Shown here: piece by piece, positions 47,831 to 59,242 of the stretch | Layout of the letters: each line of letters begins with the position of its first letter | Numbering within the stretch: position 1 is the stretch's first letter | NCBI GenBank assembly: GCA_021234155.1 | Contig: JAJEKV010000413.1 | Span: 62,001 to 126,000 of the forward strand | DNA from: Isoetes taiwanensis | Taxonomy: Eukaryota > Streptophyta > Lycopodiopsida > Isoetales > Isoetaceae | Direction: 5' to 3' | DNA: 64,000 nucleotides | Program-made: the position numbers and the translations under genes | Notes under the pieces: model-generated | What the model saw: the letters and a program-made list of their open reading frames with translations, nothing else | What the model was told of the DNA's origin: nothing | Database searches by the model: none

Positions 47831-47837
47831 CGGACAT

Positions 47838-48836
47838 TTCATTCCTCAGCCATTGAACATGACTTGGATTGAATTTCCGATAATTCCACTATGCAAACTC
47901 CTTAGATTTACTAAGGTCGGGAATAATGTAGTTATGAACATTAATCATGATGGGAAGCAGAAAACCAAATATAAAATACTTTGAATCTTCTTTAACTGCC
48001 TCTCCAGTTTCGTGTTTTTTCTTCTTCTTCAAACTTTCTACACTACCCGTTACCTTTTTTCCATCATCTATCTTCATGTTTAATGGCAAAACCTCAATAA
48101 TAGCATCATTTGGTGATCCTTATGGTAAGCAAACTATGGCTCTATCATTTGCATTTGATATTCTTACGGCATTGGCGTCTGTGCCTCTTTTCTTTGCTAA
48201 AGCTTTCTCCTTTCCCTCTTCTTGAGATTTTCTTTTCTTATTTTTTGCATCCTCCTCGTTTTCTTCTTGAGACTTCCTTTTCTTCTTTTCTACATCCTCC
48301 TTTGGAGCATCTTTTTTCTTCTTCAATAAGTTGGAACAACTTTGAAAACCGTTGGGCTTTTTATTTGCAAGTTTTGCATAAACTTGAGAACCAGTATCCT
48401 CTCTGGATAATTTTGAACAGATCATACGAAGCCCGTCATAAAGGTCATCACGAGAATGCAAACCAGCAGCTTCCAAGTCAGCATAACTAGGCAACTTCCA
48501 ACCATAACGTCGACAACTGACCTCAATTTCCTCAGTCTAAGCCATTTTATTGACATCAAAATTTTCATAGCAAACAGAGTATCCACAAATTTTGTTCTCC
48601 CTTGTGTTTTCCACCAAAGCCTCAATCATACAATTACCATCTTCACTAGGCATATCATGAAGTTTCAATAATATTCCGTAAATATGTCGATCTTCATCCA
48701 ATAAGCAAACCTCATTAAAGGATGTATACCCAGGTATAACTTCAAAAAACCATTTCTTCTTTATAAGATCTTGCTTCATATCATAGTCTTCAAAATCGAC
48801 ATCTTCCAATGATCTGAATCTTGCGTTGGTGTCTGT
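47838..48836 (-). pseudogene. GQHS-family gene, 5' exon with lysine-rich region
   Basis: One minus-strand frame stays protein-like for about 330 codons, interrupted by TAG near 48537-48539, TAA near 48120-48122 and TAG near 47889. It starts after the acceptor TTTTTGACAG (near 48836) with TNARFRSLEDVDFEDYDMKQ, contains CNEV-like and SVCYENFDVNKMA segments, then WKLPSYADLEAAGLHSRDDL, a lysine-rich stretch, and KIDDGKKVTGSVESLKKKKK. Behind the last stop the same frame reads NPSHVQWLRNEMSGE up to the repeat array, beyond which PEIADLLPID resumes. The family is not recognised beyond the GQHS motif in the next part. The stops show it is dead, or very recently inactivated. Confidence 0.5.
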
Positions 48837-48938
48837 CAAAAACATGCAGACAAATATTAATTAAACTGTAAGCATGTCCCGTAAAGTCTAGTTACTAAAT
48901 AGAAGTGTAACAATAGTAGGTTAATTTCAAGCCAAACA

Positions 48939-50211
48939 TCCAATGCATGTTGGAAGCGAGGTTTACAATCGAGTTATACGTATACATGCCACAATCTCAA
49001 ATCTACACATTAAAATGAGAATCTACGATTGAACTATAAGTTTGAAAAACCTATATTCCGACTTCCAACACACGTTGGAAGTCGCACCCTCATTTTAAAA
49101 CCAATTTCTAACACATGTTGGAAGAGATGCCACAACCTCAATTCAAAAACTCCACATTAACTTCCACCACAGGTTGGAAGACACAACCTAATTTTAAAGG
49201 TGCATTTCAAGAAGGTCACGTGCTGGAATTACAATTTGCAACACAAGTTGGAAGCCACAACCTAATTTCAAAACCAACTTCCAACACATGTTGGAAGCGA
49301 TGCCACAACCTCAAACCTCCACACTAAAACAAAATCTAAGATTCAACTATAAGTGTGGAAAACCTATATTTCACTTCAACTTCCAACAACTTATGGTTCC
49401 AAACTACAAGATCAGGTTATGTGTTCAATACATATTCTGGAAGTGGAAGAAATCCCATTTAACCTCCAACATATGCTGGCAGGTATTTAGGTTCTTCTCT
49501 AAGAACATAATGGAATCATCTTCAAAAACCTCCAACATATGTTGAAGGCCATATTAAGTGGACAGGAGACCTGGGACATAATACATATAATACAAAACAA
49601 TTAAAATTTGAATGCTCTATAAACTTCGGAACCTATATTTTAAGTTCCAACATGTGTTGGAACCAATATGTGTTGGAAGTGATGTTACAACCTCATTCAA
49701 AAACCCCAATTCTAGAAGGCCACATTCTAGAATTGCAGCTTCCAACACAAGTTGGAAGCCACAACCTGATTTCAAAACCAACTTCCAACACATGTTGGAA
49801 GTGATGCCACAACCTCAAACCTCCACACTAAAACAAAATCTAAGACTCAACTACAAGTGTGGAAAACCTAATTTTAAGCATCAACTTCCAACCAATGTTG
49901 GAAGTTAGGCCACAACTTGGGGTTCCAAGGTACAAGATGAAGCTATGAGTCCAATACATATTCTGGAAGTGGGAGAAATCCCATTTAACCTCCAACACAT
50001 GTTGGAAGGTGTTTATGTTTGTCTCCAAGGATACAATAAAATCACTTCAAAAACCTCCAACATATGTTGGAGGCCATATATTAAACTAGAGGACATGAAT
50101 TAGACACATGACTTGGGCATGGTTAAAATTTGAATGTTCTATAAGGCCAACCTCTAAAATGTGAGGAAAATTCTTGGAAATTTCATTTACCTTCCAACAT
50201 ATGTTGGAAGG
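48939..50211. repeat. Array of a 20-bp palindrome, CTTCCAACACATGTTGGAAG and variants
   Basis: At least 14 full copies, for example 49062-49081, 49106-49124, 49161-49180, 49278-49297, 49529-49548, 49644-49663, 49739-49758, 49782-49801, 49885-49904, 49989-50009, 50054-50073 and 50190-50211, plus half-sites. Several copies are perfect inverted repeats (CCTTCCAACATATGTTGGAAGG). They are embedded in a larger diverged tandem unit of roughly 505-525 bp (49278 onward matches 49782 onward; 48960-49081 is an older, shorter copy). Spacing within the unit is irregular. The array lies upstream of, probably in an intron of, the minus-strand GQHS gene. Confidence 0.9.
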
Positions 50212-50339
50212 CATCACAAACAACAAGAATTGTTTTGGAAGTGTAGGCTAGATATTAAAGTAGATGATATTATTTATATGAGATTTCTTACTTACATTTG
50301 AAGTAGATAATATGCTCTGAGGACTGTTGCAAGCAGACA

Positions 50340-50420
50340 CTAATAAGCCTCTCCTACATGACTTTAATAAACTAGATACTAATAAACCACTCCTACATGA
50401 CTTTAATAAACTATCTATTA
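50340..50420. repeat. Tandem duplication, 39 bp
   Basis: CTAATAAxCCxCTCCTACATGA then CTTTAATAAACTA occurs twice, directly beside the LINE insertion point. Confidence 0.85.
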
Positions 50421-50430
50421 CATGACATTA

Positions 50431-50444
50431 AACTATACAAAACT
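50431..50444. repeat. Target site duplication, left copy (LINE 2)
   Basis: AACTATACAAAACT, identical to 58271-58284. Confidence 0.9.
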
Positions 50445-50701
50445 GACTCTGAAAAAAATGGACGTGCGCCTATTTTCTTGCCTTTTTTGTCTTTTTTCCA
50501 TATTTTCTGTTGCAAACTCTTTCTTGATTCAAAATATGGGAAAATTTGAAATTTCTGAGATTTGAGGAAGAATTTTTGTGGATCAACCTGCTGCCCTTGT
50601 AGAAGGGTAGCTTCAGTTGAATTCTTCACATTCTGTTCTTCAAATTGATTACCTTTTTCCCATACTTATGCAGCAGTATCATCCTTTCTTTCGTCTGATT
50701 C

Positions 50702-52012
50702 ATGGAAACCTCAGTTTTCATAATTATAAGGGAGAAATCTAGAATCTCGTGTGGTTTTTTGAAGGGCTCGACCACTGATCTTTGGAATTCCTTAATCATT
50801 CATCAGTTCTTCCCGGATAATTTGTTCAGCTCTGAGTACTCTTTTGTGCCAAGCACGGTTGAATTTGAAGTTCAAATCACAAATTCGGTATCGGAGGAAT
50901 TTCTTCGGGTTCAAAGCGCATTCGCCCGCCAGGAAAATTTCGAGTTCATTGTGAATGGTTGGACTACATGATCTCTCGTTGAAGTTTATTCACCTCAAGA
51001 TCCCGCTCAATTCGGCCGGAATTTCCCCACGAAATTTTCAATTGTATCATGTCTCTTCGACATTCGATTATTGCATTGTATGGCATCCGGTCCTCTTTGG
51101 GTTAATTTTGCTTCATGCTTTTAGTTTCGGCCCCCTTTCCTCGTTATCTTTTCCCCCTTTTCAATTGTTAAAAGTTTTGCATGATCTTTTGTTGTTTCCT
51201 CCCGAATTTTTCGCAATGGTCTCCAATTTACCTAAAACCCTAAACATTTGGCTATTCTACACGCTTTTTAACCTTTTCCGCCTCCGATCGATCCTCAGTG
51301 CTCCAAAATCTGATCTCCTTTCAAGATCAACCTTCAGATACAATCCTTTTTGGGAACTTTGACAATCTGCTTCCTTTCTCTTCTTCAATGGATCCAATTT
51401 CTCATCGCGTTCAAGATTGGGACAACCTTTCTCGGGATCCCCATCGCGGGGTATCCTTCATCCCATAAATCCCGCCACCAAGCCCCCGTTCCTTATGGAG
51501 TTGCTAGAGGCCACTAGGAGATCCGTTCAAATGAAGAATTGGATGAAAGACTCAAGCGCACCACAATTCCTCATCTCAACGACCGGAAGTTGAACATCTA
51601 TCATGGTATTTCTCTAAATCTTCCGATTGTCCATTCAAAAATTCATGCATTATCAAACTCTGCTGTGATTATTAAGGTTCAAAAAAGTGGCATGAAATTA
51701 GATAAATTGTGGGCCTTTCTTCTCAGCCTTCATAAAGGTATCCTTATTCAGGCTATATATTGGCTCAATTTTCCCTACATTATGCTTGAATGTGGGAATT
51801 CTAAATCAGCCAATTTCTTCCTGAACTTTGGTCCCTTAACCTATGAGACCTCTCAATTGACCTTCCTTAAATGGCATCCAAAGCTTGATATTGACCAAAT
51901 GAATAATTTATGCATTGCTTCCACATCTTTATTTGGCCTGAATCCAATCTATTGGGATGAAGATTGCTTTAAACTCCTCTTCAACTCTATTGGAACTTAT
52001 ATTTCCATCTAA
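50702..52012 (+). pseudogene. LINE 2 ORF1 region (DUF4283-like)
   Basis: Frame 51539-52012 is open for 157 codons and contains LNIYHGISLNLPIVHSKIHA, LWAFLLSLHKGILIQAIYWL, FFLNFGPLTYETSQLTFLKW and HPKLDIDQMNN. The pattern of a hydrophobic core followed by GP...L...KWHPxxD resembles DUF4283 of plant L1 ORF1 proteins, which bind the element's RNA. Earlier frames (50702-50971, 50955-51362) are protein-like in part. Frameshifts connect them. The position directly upstream of the endonuclease fits ORF1. Confidence 0.5.
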
Positions 52013-53605
52013 TACTCCCCACCAAACCTCCTTAAGCTTTGTTCAGCTTTGATCTCCAAAGATATACCCCTATCCATTCCTTTTTACGGATGCTTTTGGT
52101 CATGAATCTTTATTAAGTCTTAGATGGTCCGGATCGCCTCACAATGTCGAGAAATGCACTCATAGGCATTTCGGTACTGAGATTAAAACCGTTAACAGAG
52201 AATTCTCAAGTCAACGACTTCATCAAGCTGCTTCAGTTCCGTGATAAGGATTCCAATCAGCATGCTTTTAACCAAAAGCACGCAATAAATGGAAACAAGT
52301 GATCCCCGGTTTCAAAGGTCATGTAAAATGATAGATTCAAATGGACAAAAGTCAATGGAAGCTACAAGAGAATCGAGAAAAACAAGGTCGCACGACGGAT
52401 GAAATGAGAGGCAAAGACAAAATATGTGAAGAAGAGTTCTCAATCCCTTCAAAAGCTCGAGCCCTAACAATTGGTGAGCCAAAACTTCCGGGTCAAAGGT
52501 ATTATGACTGAAAAACTTCTCAAGCAATCGATATGTTAAATTTCACTCGAGTGAAATAATCAAAGAGGCCAAAGAGGCCAAAAATCAAGAAAAGGTCAAT
52601 GTTCCTACAGTCTTTTATGGATTATCCTATCAAGAACAAAAGTAAGAGTGGGTCATTAACTACAAAATCTGGGACAAATCCAAGTTTCAAATTGAATTCC
52701 TCTCAGGTGAATTCACATGTTAAAATACCAAAGGGTCGCCTAATTTGAATCAGCAAGACAAAAAGTCGATGAGACAAAAATGGACAATCATTTGTCCAAT
52801 ATCATCGATCAAAGTATCGCAGATTTGACTCAAGAGTCGAATAAAGAAGTCAACTTCAAAGTCAACCGCTATAATCCTTTCCGTGTATTATCCGACCTTA
52901 ATGGTAAGCTAGACTCAATTAAATAATAGCAAAAAAATGTGTTTCCCGTGACTTGTCCCACACCTATCCATCCCTTAGCCACTTCTCATATTCATACGGG
53001 GTCTGGGTGCAAACATTGAAGAGTCGCCCTCCCTAATTGACCTTGACTCTCCCGCGTGATGGATTACTCTATAAGTCCTATCAAAATATCGATAAGTTTG
53101 TCGAGCAGATGGCCTCTCCGCAAAAATCTCGCCCACAAACTTCACTTCAAGGGATTTACAATAAATGAGATGGGGAATGATTCTCGCTTTTGCTACTCGA
53201 TTGTTCCCCGATTTTGTTCCCCGACCCTCAAGACACTCAAATTGTGGAGCTTCAAGAAAAGAAAGTACCGTGCAAGTTCTTACTGCCTCCTTCAAATGTT
53301 AATGTAAACCCTAATAACATTAATCCTATGTTTCAATTCTTTCCCCGGAGGATGTTCTGACATGTTGATAATGATGGTTTTGGGAGTGATAAAGAGAATG
53401 GGATAAAGAAGAATATTTAAATGAAAATTTTAGTATTGATCCTAAGTCCGAGAAGAGTCATTATGTGAAAAATCATCTAAAAAGGATGGAGATAAATTGG
53501 GATTGATCTTGTCTGCGGTCTAAATAAAACTCCCCGCCAAAATACCGTATAGTAAGAAAATCAAGAAAGAATAGATTATAATTTGCCTTTTCTATCTTCC
53601 TACTT
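52013..53605 (+). other. LINE 2, region between ORF1 core and ORF2, decayed
   Basis: Presumably the rest of ORF1. Short protein-like pieces occur, but no CCHC zinc knuckle could be made out. Confidence 0.4.
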
Positions 53606-53609
53606 ATAA

Positions 53610-56600
53610 TGAAGATTCTTTCCCGGAATCTTAGAGGCATAAAGGTCCTTTTTGAAAAGAAGAAGGGCTATTGCTCAAATCGGGATGTATAATGCTCGAT
53701 ATAATCCTTCTTCAAGAGCTTAAACTTCCCTCTTTTGAATGTAGCAATTTGGGGATTGGATATACCCTTCTTCTTCTTCAACTGGATTAACTCTTCCGGG
53801 GCTAGTGGTGGTTTAGCCATTGTTTGGAAAAAAGACATCAAGCATTCCTCCTTCTACAATAGCCCTTCCAAAACTTGGGGCTATGATTTGCTTTCTGTTT
53901 TAATTCCAACTTTGGAATCATCAATATATATGCCCCTACCTCTCCAAAAGATAGGGAACCTACATGGAGTGAAATTAATAGTTGGTTGGGATCTCAAACT
54001 ATAGATAACTGGATTGTTCTTTTGGAGACTTCAATAATACCCTTCTTGGGATTTTAAGTTGGGAAATAAAATAAATATGTCCTCAACAAAAGCGTAACTG
54101 ATCTGCTTATCTCGATAACAATCTCATTCATATTCCCTCTTCCTGACCACCTACACTTGGTCTAATAAGCAAAAAAGATAGAGCAAGGGTTTATTGCACT
54201 CTTGATGATTTTATGTTTCCAATCCATCTACATAGCCTTCGGGGACAATAGTTATGTAACAAGTGATGAAGGAACCTCTATTTTCGACCATCAGCCTCAA
54301 TTCCTTCATACCTCCCATGCTATTAAGATTCAAAGAGAAGGAGCACTCCTTATAAATTTAATTCTTCTCTTCTCGAGAATGAAAATTTCTCGGCCCCAAT
54401 TGAGAACTTTCTATGATGAGCTGACTAATAGATTTGCCGGGCAACTCTATGCCTCCTATGAAGCTTTTCTACTCTAAAATCAAGGAAGTCAAAAGATGGA
54501 TTAAGAATCGGTCTAAGCTTATCAAAGATAAAGCAAAGAAAAAAAAAACCAGACTTCTCATGTATATGAAGGAAATTAGATCTTTACTTCAAAATGATCC
54601 TTCCAGCTCTAACCTTCAAGTAGGGGAAGAAATTCTTGAAAGAAAAATCAAAAGTATTGAGGAGATTGAAGCTAAAGGCTCTGCAATTAGATGCAAGATC
54701 AAATATACTAATGATATGGACTCGCTCCTCGTGTTTTTCTTCGAGGGTAGCCAAAAGTAGAGTTCTTAGAAACTCCATTACTGAGACTATTGATGATCAG
54801 GATATTAAATATAATTCTCATTCTGACATTGCAAATTTCTTCAAGAGTAGATACATGGACCTTTTTAAAGACAAACCAATTCCTCCCAATGAGATCTCGG
54901 ATGCAAATGACTTTTATTCCTTAGTCAATAATATTTTTACTCGATCCTCCGGAATCCATGGACGAAGTCTCCGGGTTGCCATTCCTTCTCTTAATGAGAT
55001 TTATGACACTCTCAAGTCCTTTAGTAATGGAAAATCTCCTCGGCCCCGATGGTTTCCCAAAGAGAATTTTATATCAAAATTCGGGACATTCTCTAAAATG
55101 ACCTGATCTCTCTGATTCTAGCCTTACGGAATTCTAATCATCTTCATCCCTCTATTTCCAGTGGCCTGATCACTTTGGTTCCTAAGGTTGATCACCCTTC
55201 AAAGTTTCAAGACTGGAGACCAATCTCTCTCACAAACACTACATATAAACTTTGTGCCAAGATCATTGCTCTCAGGATCAAAAACTTTCTTCAAAGAAAT
55301 ATTAGCCCAACTCAATCTGCTTTTCTTCCAAATAGATTCATTCTGGATAACTATGTGGCTGCTATGGAGGGTCTGCACTGGAATAAAATTTCAAATCAAA
55401 ATTGCATTCTCCTTAAATTAGATTTCAAGAGAGCATTTGATTCTGTTAGGTGGGATTTCTTAGATTTTGCAATGTCCAAAATTGGTTTCCATCCCAAGAT
55501 TATTAGTCTTATTCATGGTCTGAATGCTAGATCGAACTCAGCTATTCTTATCAATGGTGTCCCCACTGGTTTCTTCCCTCTTTCTTGTGGAGTGAGGCAA
55601 GGATGTCCTCTTGCTCCCTATTTATTCTTAGTGGCTGCTGAGCTCCTAACTAAGGTTGTTATGCATTATCAGAATTCAGCTCAATTAAAAGGCTTAAATC
55701 TACCAAATTCCAATGATAGTATCACCATTCTCCAATATGCTGATGACACCTTCTCCTTTCTTGATGCTGATCTTCAAAACATCAATCTCTTCCTCAAAAT
55801 TTTAGGTCAATTCTCTCACGCGATCCGGTATCCATTTGAACTTGAACAAAAGTTTGATTATTGGAGATGTCAATACTCCAACTTTTATTTTGGGATAAAT
55901 GTTCTCCTCCAATCAGCAACCAAGCTTCTAGGTATGCCTCTTGCTATGGATCATACTATCAAAGGCCTTTTGGGACCCTATCCTCCCGAGAATCAAAAAA
56001 GAAACCGAACAATTACAGAACTATCTTTCTCTTTGCAAAAGTGAGAACTATTATTGCTAATAATCGTTCTTGCTAGCTCTCATGTATACTTCTCAACAAA
56101 CCTTGGTGGCTCCAAAATGTGTCTATCCGAGCTTGAGAAAATTCTCGTGAACTTTATTTGGAAAGGTAGTCATTTGGTCAATCGGAATTCTATCCGTAAG
56201 TTTTAAATCTTCCGGTGGTTTAGGATGCAAAAATCTTTTCGACAAGCACAAGCTCTTCCGGGAAGTTTATATGGAAATCAATACATGGGAATCCTTCTCC
56301 TACCAGAATTAATCGATATTGGATTACCCCGAAGTCATCCTCATGGTCACCCCTCTATTCAAAGACTTGCTCCCTCATTCGCCTTCAATGGCTTGAGACC
56401 GCCACTAATATTTCACCTCTTATGTGTAATCTTATCAAAGCTTGGAATGCTATCTCTCCTAACTTCCATTTTATTGCTAGGGAAAAGCTTCATGCGATAT
56501 CTTGCCAATCTTCTCGAATCCAATTTTAGTTGAGCAAAATTCTCCTGTTCTTGCCATCAAGCATCCTAGAATTTATAAGAAGTGGTCCGAGGCTGGTTTC

Positions 56601-57290
56601 CTTTACCTTAAGGACTTGATTATTGATGGGAGAGTTATCTCTTGGACTAGATCAAGGGTATGATTGGAGGTACATCATCCGATAAAAAATCTATGCTCTT
56701 ATTAAACCCTTTCTCACAATTTATCCCCCAATCGATAAACCCGATTGGACTATAAAGGAAAAGGAGTCTACAAAGTGAAGGATGTATATAATGCTATGTC
56801 CTCTAACATGGATAATTGCAAAGCTATGCTAAAATGGTCTATTTCTTATGATAAAACTTTAAGAGTCTGCATTCCATAATATTTGGAATTCTTATTGTCC
56901 TCCAAAAAATTTCCTATTTTATCTCGGTTACTTGCTAATGGCGGTCCTGAATAATGGGTCTCGTTTCCAAAAAGAAATCCTAACATCTCAAACAAATTGC
57001 CCCTTAAATTGTAATAATCTTGAGGACTGTTCTCATATTTTCTTCAACGTAAGTTAGATGATTTTTGGAACCGGATTGTCGCTAGATTTGGTATTGGGAA
57101 TAATGGAGATCTTCTCTCCCTTATTCAACATAATGATATGTTTACAAATTCAATCATTTACATAGCTTTATGGAATATTTGGAAAGCAAGAAATCGCGGT
57201 GTTATATGGTCATAAGAATCCTTCTATCTTTTTGGATTAAGATGCATTTTCAGTTTGACTTTGAGACTATTGCAACTCGCTCACAAAAAG
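53610..57290 (+). pseudogene. LINE 2 ORF2: endonuclease, reverse transcriptase, zinc-binding domain
   Basis: The start MKILSRNLRGIK at 53610 matches the N-terminus of plant L1 endonucleases (MKILSWNxRG). FGDFNNT follows near 54025. Reverse transcriptase motifs: ITLVPKVDHPSKFQDWRPIS (55165-55225), PTQSAFLPNRFILDN, motif A LKLDFKRAFDSVRWDF, motif B GVRQGCPLAPYLFLVAAELL, and the catalytic YADD near 55740. A zf-RVT-like part follows at 56870-57060 (NIWNSYCPPKNFLFYLGYLL, CNNLEDCSHIF), then ALWNIWKARN near 57165. At least eight frameshifts or stops break the protein. No RNase H domain was seen after the zinc-binding part. Confidence 0.85.
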
Positions 57291-58249
57291 AAATTTGGTA
57301 CTAACTTTGGACAGAAATGGGAGATCTTTGGGCAGTTTAGGGGACACTACAGTTTATTTGCTTCAAATCTTCATGTTGTGGATTCTAACTTGTTTCTCTC
57401 TGATGATCCTAGAGTATCTTGAATTCCTGCGTGGAGAGGGGAGAAATAAATTCGACAGCAGCCAGTCCCCTTTCAGTCAGACTTCAACTGACCACATTAT
57501 GAAGAATGACATTGCCTCCTCTATGGAATCTTTTCTCATGAAAAAAGGACATAGGAGACACCTGAAAGAAAGTGAAGATTTGTGGGCAAGCATTTTTTGC
57601 AGAGAGGTTGTGCAACTCCATTGCCTTTGGATGTTTACGTCAATCAACAATTTCCTTCTTAATGAGACTCAGGTGACTAGGTACAGAACCATGTACTATA
57701 ACCACAAATTGTTGGCCGACCTCTATGGCTCTCTTCTTTTTGCTTTTTGGAAGGAAGAGACATGTTCCGCTTCTATGCTACCATAATAATTGGGCTCCCA
57801 ATCATTATCTTTTTTGGGACTACGATGGATTCAATGCATACTTCAATTACGTTTTCTCATCCCGGCACTGATATATCCTTCTTTGTTGGCCCATCCTCCA
57901 GAAACACACTTTTGCTCTTATTTGATTTAGTGTCGGCTTACCTTTTGGTGGATTCAATTTTGGCGGTGTTATCGGGTTCTCTCTCAAGGTTCTCAAATTC
58001 TACATGGCACTGTAGAAGTTACAAAATTTTTCTATTCTCCAAGAACGGGAATACCATCGGATCTTCTTAAGTGTAGCTGCTCATTACTCTGACTCGTCCG
58101 TTTCACTGGATACAAACTCTTTTAAGTGTCCTGTTATTACTGTTATTGGCTGATTCTGATACACTTATTGGTATGCTTATTTTAAGAGCATGCTATTACA
58201 TTGTATCTCTGAGATTTTATAATTAATGACAAAACCAACTCTTACTTTC
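57291..58249 (+). other. LINE 2 3' region
   Basis: Contains two mid-length open frames (57295-57786 and 57747-58070) of unrecognised type, then the 3' untranslated part leading into poly(A). Confidence 0.5.
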
Positions 58250-58270
58250 AAAAAAAAAAAAAAAAAAAAA

Positions 58271-58284
58271 AACTATACAAAACT
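58271..58284. repeat. Target site duplication, right copy (LINE 2)
   Basis: AACTATACAAAACT directly after the poly(A) run. Confidence 0.9.
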
Positions 58285-58414
58285 ATTTTGTGACAATAAC
58301 ATTAATAAATCTACTATGACCACATACTATAGAGAAGTAAATAGCCATATTTGAAACAATTAAATATCAACTTGCATCTTATAAATGAAATAGATATAAA
58401 TTAAAAAAACACAC

Positions 58415-58484
58415 CTCTTTTGGTTCCCATCAAAATTGGATAGAACTGCAAAAAATGTTCTACAATCTTTATAACAGTCCTGGT
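58415..58484 (-). pseudogene. Possible upstream exon of the GQHS gene
   Basis: A minus-strand stretch between TTTTTTTCAAG and GTGTGTTT encodes TRTVIKIVEHFLQFYPILMG. It lies in the same orientation as the 45-48 kb gene. With the LINE and palindrome array removed it would be the next exon upstream. The assignment rests on splice-like borders and orientation only. Confidence 0.3.
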
Positions 58485-59133
58485 CTTGAAAAAAATGAAA
58501 AATTGTTTATGAGAATGACATTTCTGTATATAAAAAGTAATGTATGATAATACCTCAGTAAGGAAAGCCTTGTTATAAGAAAAGACTCGTTATGCCAACG
58601 AAAACTAGGCTAATGTTTAGATTACAGAGTCATCAACAAATAAAAAAAGCCTTGAGAGAAACAGTCACTATCATGATCGCTGTTGTTGTTCTTGAGAAGA
58701 AGGAAGCGCAGTGTAGCATCCAACGAAAGAAAAGCAAAGAAAAGGGAATGCATGTGCTTACTTTTTAAAAGTTATCCACGTGGCTATTTATTTTAGGTAC
58801 GGGACATTAAAAAATAAGAATAAGAATAAGAATAGTTTTAAAACAGGAACAAGGCGGGAAGGCGGGCATTTAAAACATCAAACGTACGCCTATTAAAAAT
58901 TCAAAAGATATACCTATTAAAAAAGGCCACGTGTTACAGTTCAAAAATTTGTTAGCCTTTTTGCGTGGCAATTAATACAGCGAAGAGCAAGAAGAAAAAT
59001 TGCCAAGAACAAGAAGAAAATTGACACGGCCACACATTCTTCTAAATTCTTGATTCTAGATTTCCACTGATTCTGCTTCTTGAATTTACAAGCATCTTGA
59101 AGCTAGTTCTTGCACCTGCAATCTGTATACAGG
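58485..59133. other. Intergenic, nothing recognised
   Basis: AT-rich. No gene or repeat boundary was found. Confidence 0.5.
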
Positions 59134-59231
59134 AATGACTTTTTTGTCGACATTCCAGCGTAGAAACGCTGCCGACGCGCGTTAGCGCGGAGGCGGCGTT
59201 GACACGCCGGAATGTCGACAAAAAAGTCATT
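59134..59231. repeat. 98-bp DNA cloverleaf: 23-bp perfect stem enclosing three hairpins
   Basis: The left arm 59134-59156 (AATGACTTTTTTGTCGACAT plus TCC) is the exact reverse complement of the right arm 59209-59231. The 52 bases between are divided without any leftover base into three hairpins with 4-nt loops: AGCGT-AGAA-ACGCT (59157-59170); GCC...GCGC-GTTA-GCGC...GGC (59171-59194, two mismatches in the stem); GGCGT-TGAC-ACGCC (59195-59208). The result is a perfect four-way junction. The inner part is very GC- and CpG-rich in an AT-rich neighbourhood. Its function is unknown. Confidence 0.95.
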
Positions 59232-59242
59232 AGTGTAACGTG

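Larger units (their letters stand above)
50445..58270 (+). mobile_element. L1-type LINE, apparently full length, 7.8 kb
   Basis: Bounded by a perfect 14-bp duplication AACTATACAAAACT (50431-50444 and 58271-58284). It ends in an uninterrupted run of at least 21 A residues from 58250, directly before the duplication. Inside are an ORF1-like region (50.7-53.3 kb), an endonuclease starting MKILSRNLRG at 53610, a reverse transcriptase with YADD, and a zinc-binding C-terminal region. The clean duplication and tail suggest a fairly recent insertion. Yet the coding parts carry many stops and frameshifts, so this copy must have been defective when it moved, or decayed quickly. Confidence 0.9.

Noticed and set aside
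59134-59231. Cloverleaf as a tRNA gene
   Set aside because: No A or B box, no tRNA-type loops or anticodon arm, no CCA-compatible ends; a perfect 23-bp stem is too long.
59134-59231. Cloverleaf as the terminal repeat of an integrated parvovirus-like genome
   Set aside because: Only one copy is present, and no replication or capsid gene lies nearby. The shape alone is not enough.
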